Assembly (NCBI RefSeq): GCF_905163445.1
Contig: NC_053190.1
Span: 12,960,501-13,024,500, forward strand
Length of the DNA: 64,000 nt
DNA from: Pararge aegeria
Taxonomy: Eukaryota; Arthropoda; Insecta; Lepidoptera; Nymphalidae
Direction of reading: 5' to 3'
In this document: positions 43,966-53,925 of the stretch, in pieces
How positions within the stretch are numbered: position 1 is the stretch's first letter
Layout of the letters: every line of letters starts with the position of its first letter
Position numbers and translations under genes: made by a program
Notes under the pieces: generated by a model
Seen by the model: only the letters and a program-made list of their open reading frames with translations
Databases searched by the model: none
What the model was told of the DNA's origin: nothing

Positions 43966-45646
43966 ATCACAGCATGATTACAATACAATTAGAATAAGCG
44001 CAGAGCTGGCGCTTATTTAGCCCAACGGCTAAGTCTAGCAATTCAAAGGGGCAATAGCGCCAGCATTTTGTGTACCATGCCCATAAGCGAACAGTTAGAC
44101 GGCTTATATTTATTGTAAATATTAATTTTAGTTTGTAATTATTATTTCCCTAAAAAAAAATATTTTTCGTTATTCAAACAACTTTCCTTGCAAATTCTAA
44201 AGTATGGCAATCCTAAAGTAAAGCCAATGGTATACTGTAAAAGCCGGGACTGACTCTTGAATCCGTAATGGGCCAACCCTTTCCAGTTATGTCACAGCTT
44301 TTTATAGATCGTCAAGACTCTGTAACTTGGTACTAATTAGGAGCGAATGTTTGAATTTCTTGTTATCCTCTGGTTTACTTAAATTCTTTACATTTTGACT
44401 TTCCTTAGATTATATTATTAGCTTCTTTAAATCAAGGTATTTAAGCTGTAAATTTACATTCACTACTGGCGCATTTGTTTACTAAAAACCCAAATGGTAG
44501 GTATAGAAACTGTTCCTATTTCAAAGATAAGGGGATTAAGACGAAAGATAGCTAGTTTATAGCATATATAAAAACTTATATCTGGAGAGGAATCAGGTGC
44601 GCAATCTATTTGGTCTTTCAATTCGTTCAAAGTTTATATAAAACGTAAGCTTAGAGAAAAATCATATTCCTATTATAATTTTTTATCCTTCAAGGATTAC
44701 TTAAACGATAAAAAAGCTTGGATGTGAATTGAACTTCATAGCTTAATATTAATTTGCTGTGAGATAGTGATAACAAAAGAAACCCGTCTTAGTTAGTTGT
44801 GGGCTCTTCTTAGACCCTCGTAGCTTTAGGTTTAAGTTTGCGAACGAAGCTATCACCATCCCCTTACAGTACATATATGTATGAATGCTTAATAAGTGTC
44901 AGTGATAGGCCTACATGAATAAAGAATATTTTAAATTTGAATTTGAGTTTCGAATTAATGCTATAAAAAAACTTATGTACTAGCATATTTAACTTCTCAC
45001 TGATGAGCCCAACTTCCTAACCCAGGGCTGGTACTGAGAATTATTTAGCAGATAATCCAATAAAAACCCCTTAAGTTTGTGGCCCGACTCAAGAATGGAA
45101 TGCAGGACAACGTGGTCCTGAACACACCACTAGAACGATGACTGAAACTGACTGACTGACTCTGAACTGACTTGAAAAAAAGTCGAATACATAAAGCTTG
45201 CAAGAGACCTAAACATTCATAAAGCAGTAAACAAACCCCGGGGCGGGCAAAACAAAATATAAGTGAAACTGGCTTCAACCAAATAATAAATACTTGTATA
45301 AAAGCATTTTATATATTTATACACCTGTCCGATGTATGTAAATATACCGAAACCGTATTCACGTGGATGGCCATTCAATTCCAGAAAGGACCGAAGCCAG
45401 CCAGTTTTAAATATTCCATGTGCGGTCAAGCGTAAAATCTACAAAGAAAATGTATTACCTATCGTTTATTGCATTTCTCCCCTTTATGGAGGCAGGCAGC
45501 GGTCTGTAGATAACATATCTCCATTTATTATTTTATCAATATAATAGACACTGCGAATGTCTGAATAGTTTTATGTTGAGGACATTTTTGTTTATTTACA
45601 TAGTAAACACCGATAACCCATCCAACCTATCGGATTCATTTTTCTG
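43966..45646. other. Long unassigned stretch, no gene seen
   Basis: The stretch includes tandem TGACTGAAACTGACTGACTG near 45138 and the AATTTGAATTTGAGTTT run near 44934, which resembles the GAATTT tail of the LINE at 51409. The frames at 45045-45544 on both strands show no motif. Confidence 0.4.
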
Positions 45647-45805
45647 ACGACCTCCCTGGCTCAATAGTAAGCGCTGTGGTTTTGTAAGTGGGAGTTCCTT
45701 GTTTGATTCCCGCCGGTGCAAATTGTTAATTTATAATTTATGAATTCACACCGGTTTATTATTGTGGAAGTGTCCGATCTTGGCTAGTTACCGCCCGTCT
45801 GACAA
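45647..45805 (+). repeat. SINE-B 5' half
   Basis: GACGACCTCCCTGGCTCAAT (A box) and TTGTTTGATTCCCGCCGG (B box), with body to CTTGGCTAGTTACCGCCC. It then switches into LINE sequence near 45806. Confidence 0.8.
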
Positions 45806-46075
45806 ATGGGGGTCAGTTTAAGTGACAAATCTTTTATCAAAAGCATATTCTTCTACAATTCGAAATACCAGATCATTTTCACCGCACAGTTGAAAATTGC
45901 GGATCTCCCATCTGATGTGTTTCCTCCAAAATACAATCTAGGGTTATTCAAGGGGCGGATAAAAAAAATCCTTAAAAGCCGGCAACGCATCGGTGGCTGG
46001 TGCTGCAGATGTTTATGGGCGGCGGTGATCACTTAACATCAGGTGACCCACTTGCTCGTTTGCCAGCTAATAATA
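45806..46075 (+). pseudogene. LINE C-terminal remnant with 3' UTR
   Basis: The frame gives AQLKIADLPSDVFPPKYNLG followed by LFKGRIKKIL, the pattern LP--VFP--YNL--FK--I---L that ends a group of non-LTR reverse transcriptases. The downstream phrase AAAAGCCGGCAACGCATCGG, then GGGCGGCGGTGATCACTTAA and CATCAGGTGACCCACTTGC, is the well-known 3' UTR of these lepidopteran LINEs. Only the last 40 or so codons remain. The join to SINE-B at its left side is abrupt. Confidence 0.72.
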
Positions 46076-46093
46076 TTTAAAAAAGATAAATCG

Positions 46094-46385
46094 TTATCAT
46101 CATCATATCAACGTATTACCAGCCCACTCCAGGGCTCGGGTCTCTTCCCAAGATGAGAAGGGCAATTAATTTATCAAACAATTAAAATATCGCTTGCTTC
46201 AACGGCGAAGGAAAACATCGTGTGGCAAACTGCATGCCCAAGAGTTCTCCATTATGCTCTCGAAGGTTTGTGGAGTCCGCCAATTCGCACTGGGCCAGCG
46301 TGGTGGACTACGGCCTTAACCCCTTTTTATGGGAGCAGTGCCGTACATTGTAGTGATATGATGATGTTGATGAAGATACCCGAAA
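46094..46385 (+). repeat. SINE-C foldback (opposed 3' ends)
   Basis: The left part (46094-46168) is the antisense 3' end of SINE-C, starting ATCATCATCATATCAACG and containing CCAGCCCACTCCAGGGCTCG. From about 46170 the sequence is sense SINE-C body (CTTCAACGGCGAAGGAAAAC, GCACTGGGCCAGCGTGGTGG, CCTTAACCCC) ending in ATGATGATGTTGATG. The two 3' ends point outwards. The tRNA head is absent. Confidence 0.75.
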
Positions 46386-46831
46386 AGTACTATAAACTCC
46401 TCTTAACCACATTTAGATAAGAACCAGAATATATATAAATGTATAGAATTTCAAAGAACAATAACATAATTAATACATTTTCAATAGGGCTACCGCAATA
46501 AGTAAAGTTTATTTCAAACAATGACGAGTTTCTCTTGCCTATATAATGAATACTGTATGGAGCTTTGAAATAAATATCCACTCCTTTAAGAAACAGCTCT
46601 TTTCCATGTCACCATTTCCTTTGGAGGCAATAGCAGAGGCTCTTAAAAATGGTTTGCTAATTGAAATAAATATTTGCCTGTTTAAGTCTCTTAGAAACAG
46701 CACATATTTTACCTAACTACCTTTAGTAATTAAACGCGAGGTTAGTATTTATCAACACGAATCAAAATATAGGTAGATGTTTCTTTTTTTACAAGAAAGG
46801 AATAACAGAGTTAGACCTTCTGGCCACCACC
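46386..46831. other. Unassigned stretch, no gene seen
   Basis: No named repeat. Confidence 0.3.
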
Positions 46832-46925
46832 TGGCGCAATGGTGAGCGCTGTGGTTTTACAAGCAGACGTCCCATGTTCGATTTCCGGCAGGGGCAATTT
46901 TAGAATATATGCTGCTAGTATTAAA
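46832..46925 (+). repeat. SINE-B head, 3'-truncated
   Basis: CCACCTGGCGCAATGGTGAG (A box) and CATGTTCGATTTCCGGC (B box), ending shortly after GGGGCAATTTTAGAA. Confidence 0.75.
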
Positions 46926-46954
46926 AATGTGATGAAATTTGGCATGCATGTAGA

Positions 46955-47060
46955 CTTTATTTATTTATTTTATTTATTTATACACTTTATTTGAACACCG
47001 CAAATAGAAAAAAAAAACAATGGACACAACAAAAATAAACTTATCACTTATCAGGACGTG
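46955..47060 (-). repeat. Reverse retroposon tail
   Basis: TTTATTTATTTTATTTATTT then TACACTTTATTTGAACACCG reads on the minus strand as a retroposon end with an AATAAAGT-like signal and a (AAAT)n tail. Source unknown. Confidence 0.5.
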
Positions 47061-47089
47061 AGGTGATTAAGGTTAAGAACATTTTTTTT

Positions 47090-47310
47090 AAAGCCATCTA
47101 GCCCCAAAGTAGGCGTTGTTATGAGTACTAAGATGACTGATGAATATTTCTATGAATATGTATGTACAAAAGTACTTATACAAGACAGATAAACTCCTAG
47201 ACACTGAAAAACATTCATGTTCATCGCACAAACATTTTCTAGTTGTGGGAATCGAACCCACGGCCTTAGACTCAGAAAAGAGGGTTCCCTCTGCGCCAAT
47301 CGTCTGTCAA
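47090..47310 (-). mobile_element. SINE-A, near full length, short tail
   Basis: Minus strand: ACGATTGGCGCAGAGGGAAC (A box) and GGGTTCGATTCCCACAACTA (B box), then TTTTCAGTGTCTAGGAGTTT. The left end is cut at TTTGGGGCTAGATGGC. Confidence 0.85.
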
Positions 47311-47664
47311 TTTACAGTGAAATAAAATAAAACGTAGAAAGAGGTTTTTCGCAGCCCTATGATCGGAAGCTTTACCACTAGTTAACACCTACGTTTGTTA
47401 AAATAAACTTTTTACACGGGTTTTCTTCATTCTCTCTGTGGAATTAAACTTGGGATCTTTAGTTTAAAGTAACATTAGTACCGCTACGCTACATAAAGTT
47501 TCTCAACACATTTAATAAGTTGAAGATCTTTCGGACGGTCAAAACTCGTTAAAGATTCTTTTAAAAAAGTTTTTTATAGATTTATTGGAAACCTTCACAA
47601 CTCCAAAAGTGTATTCAAAACATTTTCCATTATCATTTTTGGAATGCAATCGCATTTATACGAA
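47311..47664. other. Unassigned stretch
   Basis: A tRNA-like minus-strand string may lie near 47440-47500 (GATCCCAAGTTTAATTCC), too decayed to call. Confidence 0.3.
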
Positions 47665-47788
47665 CTAGCGACCCGCCCCGGCTTCGCCCGGGTGCAATTT
47701 TCTACTAATGTGGGGCAGTTTAGAGTGATTAATAATATAAAAATTTATTTGTAATTATGTAATTTTATTTTTTTAAATCCCACTAAAA
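47665..47788 (-). repeat. Helitron 3' end, a second subfamily
   Basis: Minus strand: TTGCACCCGGGCGAAGCCGG then GGCGGGTCGCTAG, with CTAG at 47665-47668 and a CCCGG/CCGGG hairpin. It differs from the ...CAACAGCTAG ends at 22846 and 43769, so at least two short Helitron families are present. The 5' end is not found. Confidence 0.65.
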
Positions 47789-48091
47789 TTACTGCAATCT
47801 CAGCTGGTAGTAAGTAATGATACAATCTAAGATGGTAGCGGGCTCACCTGTTAGGGAGTACGGTAGTCATACCCCTAATCGGTTTCTACACAATAATGCA
47901 CCGGAACGCTAAATCGCTTAGCGGCACGTCTTTGTAGGTTGGGTGGTAACTAGCCACGGCCTAAGCCTCCCACCAGACCAGACCAGAGAAAATCCAGAAA
48001 TTATAAATTCCCCAATTGCCCCTGCTGGGAATCGAATCCGGGACCTCTGACTTAAATTCACAGCGCTCACCGTTGCGCCAGGGAGGTCGTC
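47789..48091 (-). mobile_element. SINE-B, full length
   Basis: Minus strand from 48091: GACGACCTCCCTGGCGCAAC (A box), GGTCCCGGATTCGATTCCC (B box), GGGGCAATTGGGGAATTTAT, CTGGTCTGGTCTGGTGGGAG, GCTTAGGCCGTGGCTAGTTA, ACCGATTAGGGGTATGACTA, and CTACCAGCTGAGATTGCAGT at the end. This is the best reference copy of the family in the window. Confidence 0.9.
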
Positions 48092-48584
48092 AAACATAGT
48101 AACTGTGGGTTATCCTCACGAGTTAAATACATTCGCCATAGCAGAGTTATTTATCGAAATTTATCTCTTTAAGATATTCTATCCTGTAATACATTAATTT
48201 AATCCAACTCGTAATGTTTATCCAGCGTTTGCAATGTAAGCGCACTAAAATATATTTTATACAACATCACATTATAAATCTTTGAATTAGCTCTCTGCTA
48301 CAATTAACTACTGATAAACCTTCTTACTTTTCAAACCTTTTAGTACTTTCATATTATTTTTCATTTATTTTTACTAAAGACACTCACATTACATTTCATT
48401 TTACATGTTAGTTTTTCCTGTTTATTAGTTTCATAATTTTAGATTTTGTTTATATAATAGTAGGCATTTTTTTTTAATTCTTTTGTGTGGTTTTATTTTT
48501 ATTATTAACCTCTTAATTCGATTTTGACGATTTTGTATTTGATGATGATGTAAAAAATATATTTTTTTATATATTATTTTGTTA
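48092..48584. other. AT-rich stretch, no gene seen
   Basis: T-rich low-complexity sequence from about 48340 to 48580. Confidence 0.4.
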
Positions 48585-48790
48585 TTGTTTAGTCGAGGAT
48601 TCAGTGACGACGAATATAAGGGGGCTGGCTGAAAACCAGTGCTGCGATTTTTAGTATGCAGCTATACTGAGCCAGCTCCTTTGTCACACATTTTTTTTTA
48701 TACTTTAACAAATTTATGACACAGATGTAACATTTTACACAAATGTGTGACAATAAAGACGATTAATCTTTCTTTCTTCTTTAATCAATT
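48585..48790 (+). repeat. Probable retrotransposon 3' UTR with hairpin
   Basis: AAGGGGGCTGGCT (48618-48630) pairs with AGCCAGCTCCTT (48670-48681). Downstream are ACATTTTACACAAATGTGTG and CAATAAAG (48757), then a TTTCTTTCTTCTTT end. The layout is that of a transcribed element's 3' end. No reading frame is attached. A host gene 3' UTR is the alternative. Confidence 0.45.
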
Positions 48791-49390
48791 TATCTATTTC
48801 TGAAAACTGCTTTAAAATACGGTACGTAGTTTAAATATCCAAGCGTACAAACAGCGTGAACCACTTTGTTTTGCACTACGTAAAGAAGCCACGAATATCT
48901 GGGGACATTAGAGATTTCTATTAAGTTTTATCGAAGCCAGAGGCAATCGAATGCCGCTAATGGGACGGTACAATTGAAATTGTTCTGTGGAAAATCGAGC
49001 AATAAGTATGCATCACGTTGGGAGACGGTGGCTGATGCTTTCTAGAGATGTCTGGCCTGCCTCTATAGTATTATCTCCGCTTGCATTCATCCCTGTTTTC
49101 AACGTACACAATCTAAAAGCAATACGGGTATTTTTATCCGTGCAGTTAAAGTATTTACGTACTTAGGTACGTATTCAAAATGGGTGCTGCTTTCAGCTTA
49201 TTACACTACGTAGTTTTAAAAATAAAGAAGTGGCAAAATAGTAATAACTACCTTGTAATAGTTTGTACCATTTGGGGCAGAACTAAAGTTATAACTATCC
49301 AGTACAAAAAAATAATTTAATTCGGTTTATATTTGATGGTTTAGTTATGGTGTAAAATTGTCAAACACTTTCATCCCCTCTCCTAAATCT
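48791..49390. other. Unassigned stretch, no gene seen
   Basis: No repeat or gene recognised. Confidence 0.35.
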
Positions 49391-50135
49391 TATATATATA
49401 TTTCTTGTGTGCGTGTGTATGTCACTCAACTCCTCCTAGAGATTTGAATGAATTTTTTGGTATACGTTAGGGTGGCACCCTGGATGGTTTAGATTCACAA
49501 ATTAGCCCGACAGCGCCCCAGCGCTGTCCGCTAATAAAAATATAGATAAAAAGTACCTCGTAGTATGTACTGAAATCATGCGAAGTTTCATTTGAATTCA
49601 TTCAGAAGTTTCAGCGCGGTTATGCGCGGTCAAAATACAGACCGACGGACAGACGTATAGACAAAAATGAATATGAAACAGTTTTGGCTTCGCTATTGCT
49701 TACAAAGTACCCTCCAAAAACGTTTTCCAAATATCCTTAATGTACAGAATTCCACCCGCTACAGTCATATTAAAAGTTTATAGAAATATCTATTTGTCTT
49801 CCCAAACGGGAAGTCTGTTATAATATAATGGGCTGACCGCGATTGGCGATCGTAGTAGATGGTAGTAGTGGCACAGAGGACGCTGGCTTCTCTCCGTTAT
49901 AAGATAAATGATTATAGAACTCCTTATAGCCTACAATAAAAAAAAATGCGGGGAAAAATATCTAACTATCATAGCTAAAGCTACAAAAGCAGTGTTCTTA
50001 AATTTGTTTTTTTAAATTAAAGTTGGATAAAAAAAATCGATGGTGATGAAATTGAATTTAATAGCTGTCACTTTTTTTCGATATTCCAACCAAATAAAAA
50101 CTGACGACGGGGACTCCGCGGGGCAGCTATATTTA
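49391..50135 (+). repeat. Decayed Helitron-like region
   Basis: TATATATATTTCTTGTGTGC, GTCACTCAACTCCTCCTAGA and GGTTTAGATTCACAAATTAG are typical 5' phrases. ACGACGGGGACTCCGCGGGG then CAGCTAT near 50102-50130 could be a mutated hairpin and CTAG end. The phrase GCGCGGTTATGCGCGGTCAA near 49614 is a different repeat. It may be one element or two. Confidence 0.45.
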
Positions 50136-50156
50136 TAAAACGGTATTATTATGCCG

Positions 50157-50265
50157 TCCACAAATGCACAATGTGTACTATGTCCTTAACCCCTCTTATT
50201 TTGGGAGAAGACCCGTGCTTTGTAGTGGGCCAGTAATCTGTTGGTATGATGATGATGATCATCAT
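50157..50265 (+). repeat. SINE-C 3' end
   Basis: GTCCTTAACCCCTCTTATTT, GGGAGAAGACCCGTGCTTTG, AGTGGGCCAGTAATCTGTTG and a GATGATGATGATCATCAT tail, which folds back on itself. Confidence 0.78.
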
Positions 50266-50685
50266 TTTGGTACCTGATAACTTATATACGGGCAATACCC
50301 GCTACGCATACTCAAAATAACAGGGGATTCCAATACTTATTAAATTAAGGAGATATGTAACGAAGGCCTAGTTAGTTAAAATAGATAGGTACTTCAAATT
50401 AAGGCAGATAGAAGCAAAAAATAAAGCATCCTTATTATAAAACTAATAAAAGCATAATAAATAATAAATTTTAACAAAGAATAATGAAGAAAAATAAATA
50501 ACCCCAACAATGGAATAGCTGAGTTTGTACCTCTGTACTTTCTACGGTGCCCCAGGTTTGCAAGCCCTGCATATAGCATAGATATTCTTGATCTCAACAG
50601 ACTCATCGCCCCGATAGTCTATGGGATCCTTTTTCCTCCAAGCTCTTTAATATTGGTGTGGAAAGCAAACATATCCTTTTCATTT
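50266..50685. other. Unassigned stretch
   Basis: No gene is seen. Confidence 0.3.
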
Positions 50686-50832
50686 CCCGACGTTTCCGTG
50701 TACAAAGCGAAATGAAAGCGACAAAAGCGTAGCGCAAGTGCCGTGAATGACCACTAACAGCGGTTTACGATTATTTGAGTGGGCCACGTCGCTAACGTCC
50801 TAATTTATAACGTTAATACAGAGCCGTGACTG
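50686..50832 (-). repeat. Repeat-G copy 2
   Basis: TGTACAAAGCGAAATGAAAG, CGACAAAAGCGTAGCGCAAG and GTGAATGACCACTAACA are the reverse complement of the copy at 19897-20052. Confidence 0.72.
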
Positions 50833-51284
50833 TCGCCCGGCAACGTTACACTCTGTGATATTACTAGTGACAATGGGTCTGTGGATATGAATTATTAGGA
50901 CAGTCATGCCATGCATTAGGCTATAATGTGGAGGAGCATGCTGTTATTGCGTACGCACTGCTGTTAAATTATCACATTATTATGGCCGTTTTCACTAAAC
51001 CTAGGAAACGCTTAAATCGGATGCCTAATGATTTGGGTGATGCATAACAAAAATAACGTTTCACCAACGCTTAGATGATGACTATCGTTAGTCGTAACGA
51101 CACCGATTCGGAGATGCGTAATGTTAAGGGAACTCGTAAACTGACTCTTGACAGATGAAAAAAATACAAATTCGCTTTTTGAGTAATATGAAAATACAAA
51201 CACAAAATACTACACCTAGTGGCAAGAATCATAGACAAGTATCATAGACAAGTATTGTTATATGAGTTGCCAAGTGAAAAATAA
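50833..51284. other. Unassigned stretch with a 14-bp duplication
   Basis: ATCATAGACAAGTATC repeats in tandem at 51228-51258. No gene is seen. Confidence 0.4.
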
Positions 51285-51925
51285 TTCATCATCATCATAT
51301 TAACCTATTGCCGGCGCATTACAGGGCACGGGTCTGTCTCATCCCACAATGAGAAGGGGCTAAAGCCGTAGTCCACCACGCTGGCCCCGTGCGGATTGGT
51401 GGACTTCATAAATTAGTGATATCTGCATATCGTCTTCGAAAGGTGCAGAACTCCTTTGTGGGATTGAGTATACGCTTTTACAACATGATTCCTAAGGAAA
51501 TTCTTGACCTACCAATGCATACATTTAAAAAATGTGTAAAAACTCATCTAGTACAGCGAGGTTACTATACATTTGATGAATTCCTCAATGACAAGGTAGA
51601 ATGGAAGCAGCCAGCCTCGCTCTCATCTCCCGCAAGATAGCAAAATGATTGTAAATGTTGATGTTGGAAAAGAGCAACTACTGAGTTTCTTGCCGGCTCT
51701 TCTCGGTAGAATCTGCTTTCCGAACCGGTGGTAGAGTCACACAAACATACATACTTGACGTGTCAAAAGTGCTTATAAAGTAGGCCTACTTGAGATAAAT
51801 GAATTTGAATTTGAATTTTTTCACACACGCTTGAAGGGCACATAACTTAGAGAAGTTAGAGGTGCCTGCTAGAATTTGAACTCGCCGAAGTGACGTGGAA
51901 TCACTGGGCTATCAACGCTTATGGT
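51285..51925 (-). mobile_element. SINE-C split by a LINE end
   Basis: The 3' side is 51285-51408 (ATCATCATATTAACCTATTG, CCACAATGAGAAGGGGCTAA, CCACCACGCTGGCCCCGTGC on the plus strand). The 5' side resumes at 51824 (CACACGCTTGAAGG..., AACTTAGAGAAGTTAGAGGT, head to about 51925). The expected SINE order is restored if 51409-51819 is removed. TTCA occurs at both joints (51405-51408 and 51820-51823). Confidence 0.8.
51409..51819 (+). pseudogene. 5'-truncated LINE: ORF2 C terminus, 3' UTR and GAATTT tail
   Basis: The frame to 51640 gives AYRLRKVQNSFVGLSIRFYN, MIPKEILDLPMHTFKKCVKT and HLVQRGYYTFDEFLNDK, the conserved C-terminal end of a jockey/CR1-like lepidopteran LINE. The 3' UTR follows (CTACTGAGTTTCTTGCCGGC, AGAATCTGCTTTCCGAACCG) and then a GAATTTGAATTTGAATTTT tail. 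The reading frame is still open, so the insertion is fairly young, but catalytic domains were lost at insertion. Related 3' UTR sequence lies on the minus strand at 19226-19365. Confidence 0.88.
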
Positions 51926-52299
51926 AATAGTTGGTAATAGGTAAATGTATGCCTAGGAATCTTCTTTGATTAGGCGTAAGTTACTTAGGCATTGCCTAGT
52001 TCGTCGTTAGTGAAAATGGGCATGGGTTTTGCGTGGTTAATTCGTAGGTAGTAGACATGGAATTGCAAACTTTCTTATAGTCTCTTGGTCTTGGTCATCA
52101 CTGCATCAGTGATGATGCAGTCTAAGAAAAAAGAATCTCAAAATTGCTTCATACGAGCAAGAAGTTAGATAGTCTCTCATGAAAACATTACTGTCATCCG
52201 CACGATTATCGTTTCGAGTAAAAACATATTAAAACAAGGATTTTGATCGTACGTTTCATTGCGTGTATGAATGATTTAGTAGGTCGTTACTTATTTCAT
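51926..52299. other. Unassigned stretch with a small hairpin
   Basis: ATCACTG (52097-52103) pairs with CAGTGAT (52107-52113). No gene is seen. Confidence 0.35.
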
Positions 52300-52535
52300 A
52301 ATCGATTATTGGCGCAGTGGACAGCGACCCTGCTTTCTGAACCCAAGGCTGTGGGCTCGATTCCCACAGTTGGAAATTTGTTTGTTTGATGGACGTGAAT
52401 GTTTTTCAGTGTCTGGGTGTTAATCTGCATGAATATTTGTGTATATTCATAAAAATATTTTCAGCAATAACAAAAGCTACGCTTACTTTGGGGTTAGCTG
52501 GCGATGTGTTTGTTGTCGTAGTATATATGTAAAAA
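52300..52535 (+). mobile_element. SINE-A, near full length, tail lost
   Basis: GATTATTGGCGCAGTGGACA (A box) and GGGCTCGATTCCCACAGTTG (B box). The body has a small deletion near ATTTTCAGCAATAACAAAAG. The (TATT)n tail is reduced to ATATATG. Confidence 0.85.
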
Positions 52536-52773
52536 AAACGGTGTAAGGCATTATTTTAGAAATTGCCCGAAAAGTCAAGCAGAAGTTGTAATAGTAGTAA
52601 CAATTAAAAAACGCTCATGAAAAGAAACGAATCTTAAAACACAAATCTAAACATTTATTTGCTATTTAATCTGAGTTTGGAAGCTATACCTAAAAAACGC
52701 GTCTAAGGGTCAGTTTAGACAGAACGGAAAAATTCTCACTAAGACTCGAGCTTTCTCTTTACTTACTCTTATT
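52536..52773. other. Spacer between two SINE-A copies
   Basis: No feature recognised. Confidence 0.3.
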
Positions 52774-53048
52774 GACGGCCGACTGGCGCAGTGGGCAGCG
52801 ACCCTGCTTTCTGAGTCCAAGGCCGTGGGTTCGATTCCCACAGCTGGAAAATGTTTGTGTGATGAGCATTAAGTGTTTTTCAGTGTCTGGGTGTTTATAT
52901 GTATTTTCTAAGTATTTATGTATATATAATTCATAAAAATATTCATCAGTCATCTTAGTACCCATAACACAAGCTACGCTTACTTTGGGGCTAGGTGGCG
53001 ATGTGTGTATTGTCGTAGTATATTTATTTATTTATTTATTTATATTTA
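52774..53048 (+). mobile_element. SINE-A, full length, best preserved
   Basis: ACGGCCGACTGGCGCAGTGG, GGGTTCGATTCCCACAGCTG, TTTTCAGTGTCTGGGTGTTT, CATAACACAAGCTACGCTTA, GATGTGTGTATTGTCGTAGT and a five-unit TATT tail. Both Pol III boxes are intact, so this is the copy most likely to be transcribed. Confidence 0.94.
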
Positions 53049-53097
53049 CTCAATTCACTTTCGAGAGCAAACAGAGCACTTTTTGATATAGCAATAA

Positions 53098-53315
53098 CTG
53101 TCGGACCAAGCATATGACCCACCCGATGGTAAAAAGCAATACTATCGCCTCATAACAGAGCATGAAAGTAACACGTCTGCAATGTGTTCGTCAACCTGAG
53201 GCGTAGATGTTAAACCCCATGTATCTGTAATTACACTGGCAACCACGCCCTCCAGAACGGAAAACAGCAGCAACAATGCTGCTTTGTGGTAGAATAAAGC
53301 ATGATAGTAGTCCTT
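53098..53315 (+). repeat. Repeat-D copy
   Basis: ACCAAGCATATGACCCACCC, GATGGTAAAAAGC, GTCAACCTGAGGCGTAGATG and AATGCTGCTTTGTGGTAGAA are in the family order. No foldback insertion is present here. Confidence 0.72.
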
Positions 53316-53627
53316 TTCGAGCTCTATCATAAAAAGCTACCAAACTTCGAGACGATGCGACATTGAAAAAAGACGAGACGCTAGGCTATACGCTAACAAA
53401 TTCACCAAGCTTGCTAACTCTCGTATTGGTTTACAATCGTAGTTGCGATTCTTACAAAAAAAAGCTTAACTAGGATAAACAGTCATACCTATGTTCCAAT
53501 CTTAGCAATTACCAAACTTAACGTCATCCATGATATACAAAAATACGATAAATCCAACAACGCTATTGAAAGCGCAAGCGGCATGTCAGACTGTTCACGC
53601 GATTTCGGACTATTTTTGAAGTCGTCG
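53316..53627. other. Unassigned stretch
   Basis: No gene is seen. Confidence 0.3.
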
Positions 53628-53925
53628 TTTGACGACCTCTCTGGCGCAGCGGTAAGCGATGTGGTTTTAAGTTGGAGGTCCGTTGGCTTTCCTTTCCCAG
53701 TAGGGGCAATTTGGGAATTTATCACTTTTGAATATTTCCTGGTCTGGTCTGGCCTCCCAGCCTTTAGCCGTGGCTAGTTTCCACCCTGCTGACAAAGCCA
53801 TTTAGCGTTCCGGTACTATGTCACGTAGAAACCGATTAGGGTTAGGGTTTAGGGTTATAACTGCCATACTACCTTACTTACCACTAGGTGAGATTGCAGT
53901 CAAGAGCTAACTTGAGATCGAAAAA
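53628..53925 (+). mobile_element. SINE-B, full length
   Basis: GACGACCTCTCTGGCGCAGC (A box), then a decayed B box (GGCTTTCCTTTCCCAGTAGG). The body runs TGGTCTGGTCTGGCCTCCCA, AGCCGTGGCTAGTTTCCACC, GAAACCGATTAGGGTTAGGG, and GGTGAGATTGCAGTCAAGAG closes it. The GGGTTAGGGTTTAGGG stretch is a small local duplication within the element. Confidence 0.9.

Noticed and set aside
53834..53856. Telomere-like GGGTTAGGGTTTAGGG
   Set aside because: It lies inside a SINE-B body where the consensus already reads GATTAGGGGT. Insect telomeres are TTAGG. It is best explained by a local duplication.
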